From Seiridium cupressi (Eukaryota; Ascomycota; Sordariomycetes; Amphisphaeriales; Sporocadaceae): a stretch of DNA of 64,000 bases. The notes under the pieces are model-generated. The model was not told the origin of the DNA, made no database searches, and saw only the letters and a program-made list of their open reading frames with translations. How positions within the stretch are numbered: the first letter of the stretch is position 1; each line of letters opens with the position of its first letter. This document shows positions 42,066 to 53,448 of this stretch, piece by piece. The position numbers and the translations under genes were made by a program. The stretch spans positions 341,851-405,850 of the forward strand of contig JARVKI010000036.1 in the NCBI GenBank assembly GCA_036674765.1, given 5' to 3'.

Positions 42066-45000
42066 CTATATTAGACTCTCGTACTTGTCCAGACCCGATT
42101 TCTGCGGCTTTTGCTGTTGTACTGGGGCCTGTGCACCGCCCATACCTCCCATTGCCGTGGTGTTCATGCTTCCCATCTTGTTCATACTGTTCATCGAGTT
42201 CATGCTCATGCTGTTCATGCTACCACCCGTACTCATGGGCTTCATCGCAGCCATGCCGGTGCCCATCATTCCGTTCATGCTGTTCATACCCCCCATGGTA
42301 TTCATGCTGTTGTTCATGCTGCCCACGGCGTTCATGCTGTTGTTCATCCCACCGAAACTTGAAGTCTGCCCGAATGACGATGTTTGATTACTTATTTGAG
42401 GGACGCCTGGAGGCTTCGGCAGACTGAAGCCAGATGGCGTACTACTGCCGCTACTTGGCGGAGGTGCAAGCGAGAATGAGGACAAGCTAGAGTGCATAGC
42501 TGGCCGTTGTTGGTTCATGCTCATGCTAGCCATGGATATTGTTGGCGGAGACATTGGGTTGCTTGCTGCACTCGACCATGGATTTGCCGCTACAGCAGCC
42601 GGTGTCGTCGAGGCCCATGGATTGGCGGGCGCCGCCGCTGCTGGGCTTGCTACAGCACTGGTAGGCTGCATGGGCTGAGAATACTGAGTTGACGTTGGCG
42701 ACAGGGCCTGGAAGTTGGCTAGATCAGGGGTGACTGTTCTGAATGAGGACTGTGGCTTTGGTGGCGCAGCGAAACCTCCTGCTGACATGGGGGCTGCAGT
42801 CGTAGGACTTGGTGTTGACCATGAGAACGCGGGAGTGGGTGATTTTGCAGGCGGTGATGTCGCTCTCGCAGGTGCGGCATCCCAGCCTCCTGCATCCATG
42901 GGATTGCCGGAGTCGAGGGTGCCAGCAACCTTTCCTTTCACCAAGCGCTCGAAGTCGTCTGCAGAAGCGCCATTCCCAGTTGACTCAAATTGTGTCCCGG
43001 TGATACCTCCAAAAGCCATAAAGTCCTCGTTCTCCAGGGCTTTTCCATTCGTGTTCCCTGCAGAGAGTTCTTGCAGTTTCTTAGTTTGCTCATCTTCAAC
43101 TCTCCTGGATAAAGATTTGATCAATTCCATGAAGCTTTGAAACTGCTTGAGATCGAGGAGTGGGCCTAAGCTCATGTTCCATAGCACAGGCAGTATGTCC
43201 ATCGCCACAAACTCGGCGTCCGCAACATCTCCAATCACTCTCATGACATTCAATGCTGCCACCATGACGGCGGGCTCCTTTGTCTTGATCGCTTTGATCA
43301 GCGGCACAATCTTTTCTTGCATTGTGTACTTGTCGAGCGCACTTGAAGATGAAGTAGTCCTCTTCTTTTCGACGCCAAATCCGTCCAAGCCGTCACTGCC
43401 TCCTGACGGATCATTGGAGCCTCCACAGAGGACGACGAAGGCTTGTAAACCCCTGACCTTGATTGCAAGACTGTTTGTCCTGCTGAATACTGTTGCAATG
43501 ACCGGGAAGAGCTCATTTTTAATGGTACTAAAATCCAGGATAGGTAGAATGGCAGGTAGTCCACGCATGGCAACATCCACTAAAGCTGGAGTCGGTGACT
43601 CAACGGCTGTCATGAGGATAGGCAAGATATCTAGACAGGGTTAACATCAAGTCAACACTTGCATAGGGATGTTTTGTAACCACTTACCATCTTTAAATTC
43701 CTTGCCAGAAGAATTGGCGGCAATGGTATCGGTATTTTCAAGGACCATCATTAAACCAGCGTCCCTTGCCGGGTCCTTCTCCTGGGCCTGCTCCTTCTTG
43801 ATATTGGTGACAAAAATCTCCTTCAACCGCGGCCGGACCAACTCGCTAAAAGACCGTTTCCCGGATGGAAGAATTTCGATGATTTTGAAGACATTCTGCA
43901 AGATCAATGATAACAGCTCCTTGTCCTTGAGTTCTTCTAATAATGCAGGCAGGATCTTCCTTTCCATCACTGATTTTGGGAAGGACGGCAACACCTTGTT
44001 CAGTCCTCGCATGAACGATTGCTTCTCGTTAGGGGTCTTTTCTGGGAAAGAATCCAAAAACCTGATTGTTGACACCAATATGTTGTCAAAGTATTCGCTA
44101 TCCTGGAACTCCTTGGCAGTCATGCGCTGGGCAGGCCGTCGTGTTATTAATCGTGGGAGTACGAAATTTGCCAGCTCTTTTGGCAATGGTCTTTTCGAAA
44201 GAAAGTTGTTCGATGCAGACGGCACTGTTGAGGACGAACTAAAAACTCGCTTGTATGATGATACGCTCGAATGACTCTCGATGGGTGATTGATGGGGCGA
44301 GTTATAGAGCGCAACACATAGAAGACCCAACGAGAACATGTCGGCGGAAGTAGTCAGGTTGTTGTCCAGGACAAAATCTGGCGAAGTATAGTCGAGGTTC
44401 AGCTGTACATGTTTCGGTAGGCGAGGATCCAGGTTGAGCGCCTCTGACAGACTGATGGGCTGCACTGACGTAGGTTTGGTAGACCCTTCTGGAGGACTGC
44501 AAAACGCAAGTCCACTGATTTTCCAATCTGACTTGGCATTGATCAAGATGGCATCCGGGGTCAAGTTTCCGTGAGCTAGCCCGGCGTTCTCGTGAAGGAA
44601 TTCTAAAGCTTTGCTGACTTGCAACAATCCCTTCTGTATCTCTAGCTCGTCAATCTCGAGGTCTCTCCTTCGCCTCGTTCCGTCGGAATCTTCAGTAACA
44701 TAACGGCTAGACCGACCGCCAACGCCTCCGCCTCTTTCTTGGTCCTCTTTCTCAGCCAGAAGACTACTGAGGGATGTAGTCACGGCTTCAGTCACAAACT
44801 GCAAGCCGCCGCCTCTTGTTTCCTCAACAGGCTCGACCAGTTCCAAGACGCTTGGATGCCGTAGCCTTGCTAGAGATGAGGCCTCCTTCTTGAGCCGTTC
44901 GACAACCTCTTCCGTTGCTCTCTTAAAGGCGCTTGCGCTCGATCGGCCCAGAGAATTTCCATGAGAGTCTAGCGACTTCTTATCGAACACGAACAACGAG

Positions 45001-45131
45001 TATGGCTTCTTGGTCTTCTTTGACGTCGCATCGTAGATCTTCCATGGTCCGGCGGTCGAGGTCAGGTTTGTCGATATCGAGTAGTTGCTCGTTATGTTCG
45101 AGGTGAAACTGCTTTTCAGGGAGGAGAACAT
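42066..45131 (-). CDS. SCY1-like pseudokinase (SCYL2 type)
   Basis: Relatives act in clathrin-dependent traffic between trans-Golgi and endosomes. Exons (minus) 45131-43688 and 43630-42066 give 1002 aa. The N-terminus MFSSLKSSFTSNI matches the family, followed by a kinase-like domain (WKIYDATSKKTKKPYSLFVF, LKKEASSLARLRHPSVLELV). The catalytic HRD is replaced by HGN (HGNLTPDAILIN) and DFG by SGL, so no phosphotransfer is expected. A HEAT-repeat region covers about residues 350-680. The C-terminal third is low complexity: Pro/Ser/Ala-rich NPWAS motifs, then a Met-Asn-Ser-Gly stretch (repeated SMNSM, NNSMN, GGMNSMN; about 42140-42360 in DNA). It ends GLDKYESLI. The 57-nt intron keeps the frame (FKD joined to ILPIL). 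Confidence 0.9.
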
Positions 45132-46334
45132 GGTTTCTCAGCTGAAGCGCCACGTCTTTGCGCCGGACTCTGTTTGGCGTTCAATTGTGGTATCGTCGCG
45201 TCGGCTTCTTGCGCACGATGCCCTAGCACCTATCGGACTGCTCTGGGACCATCGCCTTCAGGAATATGGACACGCGAGTCGTCTTCGCCGGATCCTACGC
45301 AACGCTCTTCCACTTGGGCGACAACAGCCCAATCGCGCGTGTAAGCCCCTGCGTGATCTGAATGGTTTCGTGAAATTCTGATGCGTGCGCCGTGAGATGG
45401 CTTAGGTACTCGTCCTTTGGGCAGCTCAATACAAATTGGGCGCGGCCTTCTTCTTTGTTATGCCCGTTGGCTTGTTGCTGATGCCCCTGAATAGGCGAGG
45501 AGAGAGATCACACGTTATCCTTATCGGTAATCCGGCACCTGAACAATACAATCGGAGCTTTCGGCGGAGACTGGTGTCGGGATTGGCAATGCTCACACTT
45601 TCAGACGAGGTTTACTGGTTTGTTGGCAGAATGCAATACATGTCTTGAAAGATGACAGATACAGCCTTTGCTCTATTGTCTTGATCGCCAAGGTCTCGTA
45701 ACTTTGTTCGCCCAAAAACCTTTGAGGTGATACAGCCGCATTGAACTCGCTTAACTAGTGCTAGTGGGGTTTTGTTTTCAAGCTCAATGTACCTTATGAT
45801 CGAACACCAGGAATCTATGCCTAACTACTATCATTATTTTCTGTATCACACTCACTGACGTCAAAGTCTAGGGCGGCAGGAATTTGGACAGACTTGCAAC
45901 TTTGATGTGTCTCGTTTCCAGAAACAAAGTGATCAATGGCTAAGCCTGCTACCACTTGATTACTAGCACTTGCCTTCAAATCAAAGTTACAGAACCGGTT
46001 CAGCAGCTAAAGCTGACCTCGTTCGGGGTTTCATTGGCTCGAGCTCGATGACACTTCGCAGGGGTCCAATCGACGCCGCAGCGCCTTTTGGCCTCCGAAA
46101 CCGCTCCCGAGCTCGCTTTAGCGGCATTTCGTTTCGTTATTTTCCCATCGTGATGCCGCCGCATCGTTCGAGCTTACTCTTCCAGGGCCCGCCAGTGATT
46201 CAATTGACCTGATTTATAGTCTGTTGCTTTCCGTAGTTGATTGTATTCACTATTCTGCCTTTCCGTAGTGCCATATCGCCAAAATATTTCTGTGAGGTAT
46301 TCCTTCCTAGTCGGCGCATAACCCCTTTGCAAAT
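45132..46334. other. Intergenic region between SCY1-like and BCAT genes
   Basis: About 1.2 kb between divergent genes. TGACGTCA, a CRE-type bZIP site, lies at 45856-45863, about 470 bp before the aminotransferase ATG. No coding sequence is supportable. Confidence 0.4.
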
Positions 46335-47641
46335 ATGCTCCGTCAGATACTCCCCAGAGCCGGGAGGGCATTCCGAGCTCCCGCAACTCGCCAATTGGCG
46401 CCCTTGGCCTCGAGACAGGCAGCGAGATGGTATAGCATTCAGCCCGAAGCAGCTTCTACCTCGAAGCCCGTTGGTATTGACCCAGCGAAACTGAAGCTCA
46501 CCAAGACGTCCTCGCCCAAGACCCCGAGCGACCCTAAAGACCTTGTGTTCGGTAGACAATTTACAGGTAAAGAAACACTTAACCAATCCCACAACAGGAC
46601 GGCTCGTACTAACGTCTTCGCCTGGCAGACCACATGCTTACAATAGAATGGACACAACAAGATGGCTGGCTCGCGCCACAAATTACACCCTATCAGAACC
46701 TCTCGCTCGACCCGGCAACATGCGTGTTCCACTACGCCTTCGAGTGTTTCGAGGGCATGAAGGCCTATAAGGACAAGAGCGGCAACGTGCGCCTGTTCCG
46801 GCCGGACAAGAACATGGAGCGCTTCAATAAGTCCTCTGCCCGTATCGCCCTGCCTACTTTCGAGCCGACCGCACTCATTGACCTGATCGCCAAGTTCGCC
46901 AAGCTCGAGGAGCGCTTCATCCCCAACGAGCGCGGATACTCGCTGTACCTGCGGCCTACCATGATTGGAACCCAGAAGACTCTCGGTGTGGGCCCGCCTG
47001 GCAGCGCTCTGCTCTATGTCATTGCTAGTCCCGTTGGTCCTTACTATCCTACCGGTTTCAAGGCCGTCTCGCTCGAGGCTACCGACTATGCTGTGCGTGC
47101 CTGGCCCGGTGGTGTCGGTGACAAGAAGCTTGGTGCCAACTACGCGCCCTGCATTGTTCCCCAGCTCGAGGCTGCCAGCCGTGGATTCCAACAGAACCTG
47201 TGGCTCTTCGGCGAGGAGGAGTACGTCACTGAAGTCGGCACCATGAACATGTTCGTTGCCATCAAGAACAAGGAGACGGGCCAGAAGGAGCTCATCACTG
47301 CGCCACTCGATGGTACCATCTTGGAGGGAGTGACTCGTGACTCGATCTTGGCGCTTGCCAGGGAGAAACTTGCCCCTGAGGGCTGGGCTATCATCGAGCG
47401 AAAGTACACAATGAAGGAGCTCGCTGAGGCGTCCGAGGAGGGCCGTCTCATGGAGGCATTCGGCGCAGGTACAGCGGCTATCGTGAGTCCCGTCAGGAAG
47501 GTCAGCTGGAAGGGCAACCTTGTGGACTGTGGTTTGAGCGATCTGGAGGAGTCTGGCGAGATTGCACTGAGGATGAAGGGTTGGATGGAGGCCATACAGT
47601 ATGGTGATGAACCGGATCACAGCTGGAGTTATCCTTGCTAG
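46335..47641 (+). CDS. Branched-chain amino acid aminotransferase, mitochondrial
   Basis: A PLP enzyme (class IV) exchanging amino groups between leucine, isoleucine or valine and 2-oxoglutarate. Exons 46335-46566 and 46629-47641 give 414 aa. The presequence [20 protein letters not shown], with Arg and no acidic residue, indicates mitochondria. Removing the 62-nt intron restores [14 protein letters not shown]. Hallmarks are [44 protein letters not shown] (probable Schiff-base Lys244), [25 protein letters not shown] and [12 protein letters not shown]. Length is normal for the eukaryotic family. A 393-codon antisense frame overlaps it and is rejected as coding. Confidence 0.96.
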
Positions 47642-48413
47642 TGGTGACCGGAATTCCGAAAATCAGAGTTGGAGATGGTTGTCTAATGTAGCATGGGCCA
47701 GCGAGACTAGCCGCAGTCACCTGTTCCTTTATACCTGGTTAGAAAGAGAGTATAGATTTAGCGCTTGGCGTATTGTAGCCTCATTGTCAGTTTGGTAGCA
47801 GAATCAAATGAGAATATTGATCGCTACATTTCTACCAATATGGGCTCCCCTATATAATTTAAAATGCTGGCGATGATTGCCGGCTATAATATGCTCCTTA
47901 TCCTCTGTATAGGAGGAGGGAAGAACATCTCAGGCTGTGTAAGTGGTTGTGGTCAACACGGTGAAGCGACAAGAATTCCCTAACGAAATTCATTGTAATT
48001 GTCTATTTCACATTTCAAGGGAGAAAGGAGCTTGAGGCCCATATAGCCAGACGGCAGGCTATACCCAAGAGAAGCTCCCGAGACGAGCGCGGCAACATTC
48101 CTGTAGCATGCATGCATGCACGTATGTAACTTAATGAAATTTCCATCGGCGAGCGATTGGCCTCCCCGGATCTAGTCGGGCGCGGCCCGTCTATGAATTG
48201 CTGTTTGCCCCTCTAACCGTCTTCAAACCTCGACAACACGTCCCGGCGACAAAAGAGAGTAGTAGTAATAAGTCGAAACATTTTGCGAGGTCATATACAG
48301 ATGGAGTCGTCTTGGGTTTGGTTTAGTTGTCCTCCGTTCACTGTTCGCTGCCCAAATCATCCTCTTCACTTGTGTTATTCTGCAGCTTCCGTTTGCTGGC
48401 ACCCCGAGTTCCC
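47642..48413. other. Convergent 3' region
   Basis: About 770 bp between the aminotransferase (+) and the NDUFB11-like gene (-). Only short unsupported frames are present. GCATGCATGCATGC-type repeats occur near 48108-48120. Confidence 0.4.
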
Positions 48414-48961
48414 TCACTTCTTCTCGGGGTCCTCCAGGATGCCCTCAACTTCTAATCTCCGGCGTGCCTCCTCAAGAGCCCAGGTTTGTATCCTGAAGAC
48501 CGTCAGCATTTTCTCCTCTTCATTGCGAGCCCCTCAAAGGCCACCAAATATTGATCACATAGTGTCGCCGAGTGTTCTCTCTCTCTGGTGGGCCATCCTC
48601 TAATCACTAGGCGCACATCCACCACGAAGCCACATGATTCCGGATCACATCCCGGACCGCCCGTCCACCTCTTAAGAAAATGAGAGGTAACTCACGAAGT
48701 ATCCGGCTTGAATCCGTATGCAATGGCTGCCAAGGCGATCGAACCGCAGAAACCGTAGAAGAAGGGCTTCTCCCACCCCTCATTCTGGTACTTCTCGCCG
48801 GGCTTGACGCCGAACAGCCAGCCGCTCGGGGGTTCGTACTGGGGGCCGTGGCTGGCCTTCTGGGTGGCGGTCGCGGAGAAGGATCGCGTCGCCGCTGTCG
48901 ACTGCGAAGATGTGAGAGCGCGGCTCGCCCGGACGGCGGCTTGGGGACGGACGGCAGGCAT
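48414..48961 (-). CDS. NADH:ubiquinone oxidoreductase ESSS subunit (NDUFB11-like)
   Basis: An accessory subunit of the membrane arm of mitochondrial complex I. Exons (minus) 48961-48696 and 48492-48414 give 114 aa. The N-terminus is a presequence (MPAVRPQAAVRASRALTSS, then RSFSATATQ). The conserved GPQYEPPSGWLFG, KPGEKYQNEGWEKPF, one membrane helix (FYGFCGSIALAAIAYGF) and KPDTS follow. The intron, 203 nt, is long for this window. Removing it gives SIQTWALEEARRRLEVEGIL and EDPEKK, which fits fungal ESSS C-termini. Reading through would stop right after KPDTS. Confidence 0.88.
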
Positions 48962-49748
48962 TGCGTTTGTGGTCGTGGGTGTCTTCCTACTGATCGCTGT
49001 CGTCTATCGTCGAATTTCAATGAGGGCCCACGGCAATTTGCGTTGGTCGATGGTAGAGTGGAGAGGCGTTGCACCCGAGCTGCGCAACTGGTTGAGAGGT
49101 TATTGTCGGGTTGGCTGTCGTTGAGCAATTGAGGAGCTTGCCGGTTGAGCGATGCAGGCGAATGAATGGGCGGTCGAGCGGTGCTTTGGGATAAAGCGGG
49201 CCAAGGTCACGTGAGGAGTGGATTGCAGCAGGTCACAAACTTCCAAGCACAGATCTTTCACTCGCTTTAAAACTCGCTCCAACGCTCTTTTCCTCATGTC
49301 TCAATTCGTGAGAAACACACTTCTGCACCGCGATGATGTTGAGCCAAATGGTTGACAAGCCTCACAGCTCGCGGTGCTCGTATTCTTGGTAAGTAATGAA
49401 CTTTTCTTTATGCTGCCCGCCGCGACTCTCGTGGTTTTCCCTGATGACAAACACTTCTTAAGAACGGCCAACCGAATATTTGTGTGGACTTCCTTAATTA
49501 TCAAGCTCAACAGTCTGATCTAAACATCCATCATTGATTCTCCATTGACCTCATCAATGTCATGCATTATTGCTAACACTGTCAAAGATTTAGATAATCC
49601 TCCTCGCCCTACTTGCCAGCATCTGAATTTAGCTCGGGAAACTTACTGGCTCGGATAGGTTCGCTCAGTCCTGTAGCTGCAGGCTGCAATCTTTTACATA
49701 GCGATATCAATGAATTTATTTGACCGCAAACTCACACGATAACGTGCC
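48962..49748. other. Intergenic region
   Basis: About 790 bp containing the NDUFB11-like promoter and the 3' end of the beta-lactamase-like gene. No supportable gene is seen. Confidence 0.4.
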
Positions 49749-51714
49749 TCATGCTATCTTCTCAAACGTGATGATGCCCTCGCTCCCATCCTCTAGGAAC
49801 TCAGCAACCAGCCCACTTACTTTGCCGTTTGACCCTATCTCGAATTCCGCTTTGCCCAGCTGTCCGTTCAGTAGATTGGGAGACTCCTTCATGTCGATGT
49901 AAATGATCCAGTATTCGCCAGAGACATGTACAAAGTCAAAGACCATCTTCCAGGCAAAGTCTTCACGCACGGCTCTGAGTTGTTCCGCAGCATCACTGTA
50001 CTCGATGGTGATGTTCCGGTACGCCGGATGAAAATACGTCCCAGTATATTCCTTCAGAGGCAGAGCTCGGGACAGTGGGGGATCTGATCTGTTTGGATAG
50101 AGATCCTCCGCGGCCGTGTCGTATTTTTTCATTGTATCGTCGAGTGTCTTTTCGAATCTGTGTCTCGGTCAGTCATCGCAGCGAATAAATAGGGTAACGC
50201 TTATGAAGTCTGAGGTCTTACGACGTACTGTGAATGCCAGTCAAATCGCTCCGCCTCTGGGACCCCCAGCTTATCATTGATCAACTTCCATGCCAATGTC
50301 CTTCCGACAAAGTTACTTGTTATGGCCGTATTCCCCATCGCCACAATCCCATACTTCAAGTCTGGGAAGAACCAGACATCGGCTCCATATGCCTCCATGC
50401 CACCGCTATGCGTAAACACCTTGTGGCCCCTGTATGTATTCGCGTACAAGCCCAGCGCGTAGGCCATCTCTCTGTCGTAGCCTGTCCCGCCCGCAGGCAC
50501 GATACGAGGCGTCTTGAGTGCCCTGTGGCCCTCCTTGCTCAGCGGCGCGGCACCATTGATGAGACACCGCAGCCACTTGGCGTAGTCGAGCACATTGCTG
50601 ACCACAGCTCCGGCGCCGCTTGCCTCCTGCAGCCCCATAAAAGGAACCTGCTTGAATCCGCCGCCCCGAACGCCGTACTCCCAGTAGTAGCCGCCAGCTA
50701 GATGCTCCGGGCCCGCCAAGGCATCCTCGAGCGAGAAGTACGTGCCGTTCATGCCTAGCGGTGTCCAGATTCTCTCTCGTAGCAGTGTGCCCAGCCAGGT
50801 CTGGGTCAAAGTCTGGATCACGTGGGCCACGACCATGAACATCATGTTGCAGTACCTGTAGTCGGTCCGGGGCTCGCTGGTCATGGGTAGATGCCTCAGC
50901 GATCGGGCAAAGTCTCTCGGCGTGGCCTGGTGGTTGTCAGGTCCGTAGTGTGAGGCCAGAGCCTTGTCGTGCCGGGGGAAGCCGGTTCGGTGCGAGAGCG
51001 CATCCTCCAGCGTCAGGTGATCCTGAGCCCATGCATACTCTGGAAGCAGAACGAAGTCGTCGCGAATCAAATGGGATATGGGTGTGCGCCAGCTAAGATC
51101 AGGATATGAGCCGGAGTCGATGAGCAGTGACACGATGGACGCCGTGAAGGCTTTGGTAGTGCTACCGGCATAGAAAAGTGTCGAGGGCGTCACAGGTGTC
51201 GAGGGGAGTGTTGCGTTGCCGTAGCCCTGCGATATGATCAGTGACATGCCATTTGGACTGCAACGTAAATATGAGACCAATTCCGGACGGGCAATTCATT
51301 TAATACTGAAAGTGGCACTCAAGTTTTTTCTTCAACAGTATTGAGCAAGAAAGCCATGTAGTCTCTATTAGATCGGAAGCATCGAATTAGACATGAGGAA
51401 ATCGAAGTTCGTAACCTTGCCCAGGTTTTATTGTGGTCTCTCACTTATCAATTCATGGTGGCTGAGAGCACTGACACTTCTCGCCTGCCCTTCAACCGAG
51501 GTGTATTGAACGCGTAACTCACCGCAGACCAAGTATCATCGCCATCCACAACCGCTATCGCGAGCCCAGGAACATGCCATTCCTCCAAAGCTTGACTAGC
51601 AAGCTCCTCAAACTTGGCGTCCAAAGGGCCAAGCCTGTCGCCCGACATGACTTTCTGCGTCGCTAGAGCGGTGCTCCAAAGAAGCGATATCGCCAGGATA
51701 CTGCGCCCCCACAT
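49749..51714 (-). CDS. Secreted beta-lactamase-fold serine hydrolase
   Basis: A class C beta-lactamase/penicillin-binding-protein family member. Eukaryotic relatives are esterases, peptidases or transferases, not antibiotic resistance enzymes. Exons (minus) 51714-51523, 51226-50229 and 50157-49749 give 532 aa. The signal peptide is MWGRSILAISLLWSTALA. The nucleophile motif S-T-T-K lies at residues 86-89 (YAGSTTKAFTA), the YxN motif is Y189-C-N (DYRYCNMMF), and HSGG in FTHSGGMEAYG replaces KTG. LSHRTGFPRHD is also typical. The C-terminal domain from DWHSQFEKTLDD on is a lipocalin-like beta barrel (YTGTYFHPAYRNITI). Intron 2 is a normal 71 nt. Intron 1 (296 nt, joining DTWSA to GYGNATLP) is long, and a small extra exon within it cannot be excluded. 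Confidence 0.88.
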
Positions 51715-53448
51715 GCCGTCTGTCGTCGTTGGATTTGGAACGTTCTCTTTTTGCGAAGATATGGGAAGGCTTCGGCTGCGAATTGAGTCACGAGAAAGCG
51801 ACCGATCAAATGATGCGGTGCCTTTTCGAAGCGTTATACTTGGTTATTTCAGGAAGCCTATACGCACATTGCAGATGGCTCAAGGAATCCTTCGGAGTTG
51901 GGAGGTGGGTCCCACGTCTCGGAATACTTTACGTACCTAAGCTACTCTTCTGCAATCTACATGTAGATCCTTGCATCCGGTCTGGTGCAGTCCGTCCATC
52001 CATCAGCGAAGGAACGCTCCAGTTTTAAGCAACCCTGCTGCCGGCGATGATATTAAAAGGATCGGAGTTGTTGCGACGGATATTGCCATAATGCACGTCG
52101 CGTCGGCAGGAATCAATCGATGCTAGTGCGGAAAGCTACGGTAACTCATTGTGCGATGAATTTTAGTATTGCAGACTTGCGAGGCTGCCAGTATAACGTA
52201 GATCTCTGCATTGGTTTTGTATAGACGGAACATAAGGCTCTTTACAGTCTGGTTATCCAAATTGTTCAGAAATGCCCATGATGATGATCAAGCTCGAAAA
52301 TACATTCTGACCTCTCATTCACTGCTGAGTTGGGAGGTTCTCTGTGGTCAACTACGCCAGTCGATTTGTTTCAATAGTATATTACTATTTCGTATGTATA
52401 TGAATTGATGCACGTGAGAGAATGGTGGAAGAATTACCACCAAATAGAAACAGCCACAGCGACACAATTATAACAGAGATCTGGCCAGCGATTTTGGCCT
52501 CGCCACTGGAGACCGTAACGCAGAGTTTCTTTATTGGAAAGTTGCCAAATGCATATGTACGCCACCCGTATCAGGACGCCAAAAGCAACAACCTGCATTC
52601 ACCGACAACCGCAGGCAACGTAATTACATTAGACAGGGAAACATGTCTAAAGTACTACAATACAGCAATCCGAGTGTTGCAATAACAGAGATGTCGCAAT
52701 CGGCGAGAGTTGCCGGGTGATTACGACAAGTACTAGATAGTGTGCTTTAAATGTCTCGCCTTGGGCTTTGTAACCTTGCTTACCGAACCTTATCCTGCAG
52801 TCACCACGAATGCAAGTAGATAAGCACATTTAAGAGCCTTCGCATAATCAGTATCAATAATTGTCTATGACTTGAGGGGCTTCATGACATCGATGACTTT
52901 CGGGTTGAGCTTCGACTATTATCCCCTAGAAACGCTAGTTGGCGTAACTGATGCTCCAAGTAAAATGTCCGAGTGGCAATATGTCAACTCGTAGGAATTT
53001 CCCATTTCCCAGCCCTCCAAGTTAATGTAGACGCTCGCTAAGATGCTAAACGTGGGCCATAAAATGTTGCGGCCCTCGCAGAACCTTTGTAGGTACCTGG
53101 TGGCTAGCAACCCCACTACCTAATCCCCGATGTGTTGCACACCTCCAGCAGTCACAGGGGGGAAAGAGGAAAAGTATCGCAGAAACTCCCTAACGACGAA
53201 AATGAAAATGCACCCCGAACGCCTTGCGGAGAGGAAAAAAAGAAGGCCGGGCACTCCTATCCATACAATGCCCATCAAACCCGACAAGTCAGGAGCCAGT
53301 AGTGTTGAAATATTCTCTATGTTTAGGAGGAATTGTTCAATTCTTCCTGGGGCGCCCGAGGCATACACGCCTAGGAAAAACTTTGCATAAGTGACCGTAT
53401 AAGATGATCCAGGGAAAATAGAAGGTCAGGCTAGTGTTGCTAGTCGTC
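51715..53448. other. Intergenic region
   Basis: About 1.7 kb with only short, overlapping, unsupported frames. It holds the beta-lactamase-like promoter and the sirtuin 3' end. Confidence 0.4.

Noticed and set aside
46439..47620. 393-codon minus-strand frame opposite the branched-chain aminotransferase
   Set aside because: It is fully antisense to a strongly conserved enzyme and its translation has no domain. It is a by-product of GC-rich codon use.
49749..51714. Antibiotic-resistance beta-lactamase acquired from bacteria
   Set aside because: The gene has introns, a eukaryotic-type signal peptide and HSGG in place of KTG. It fits the fungal serine-hydrolase branch of the fold.
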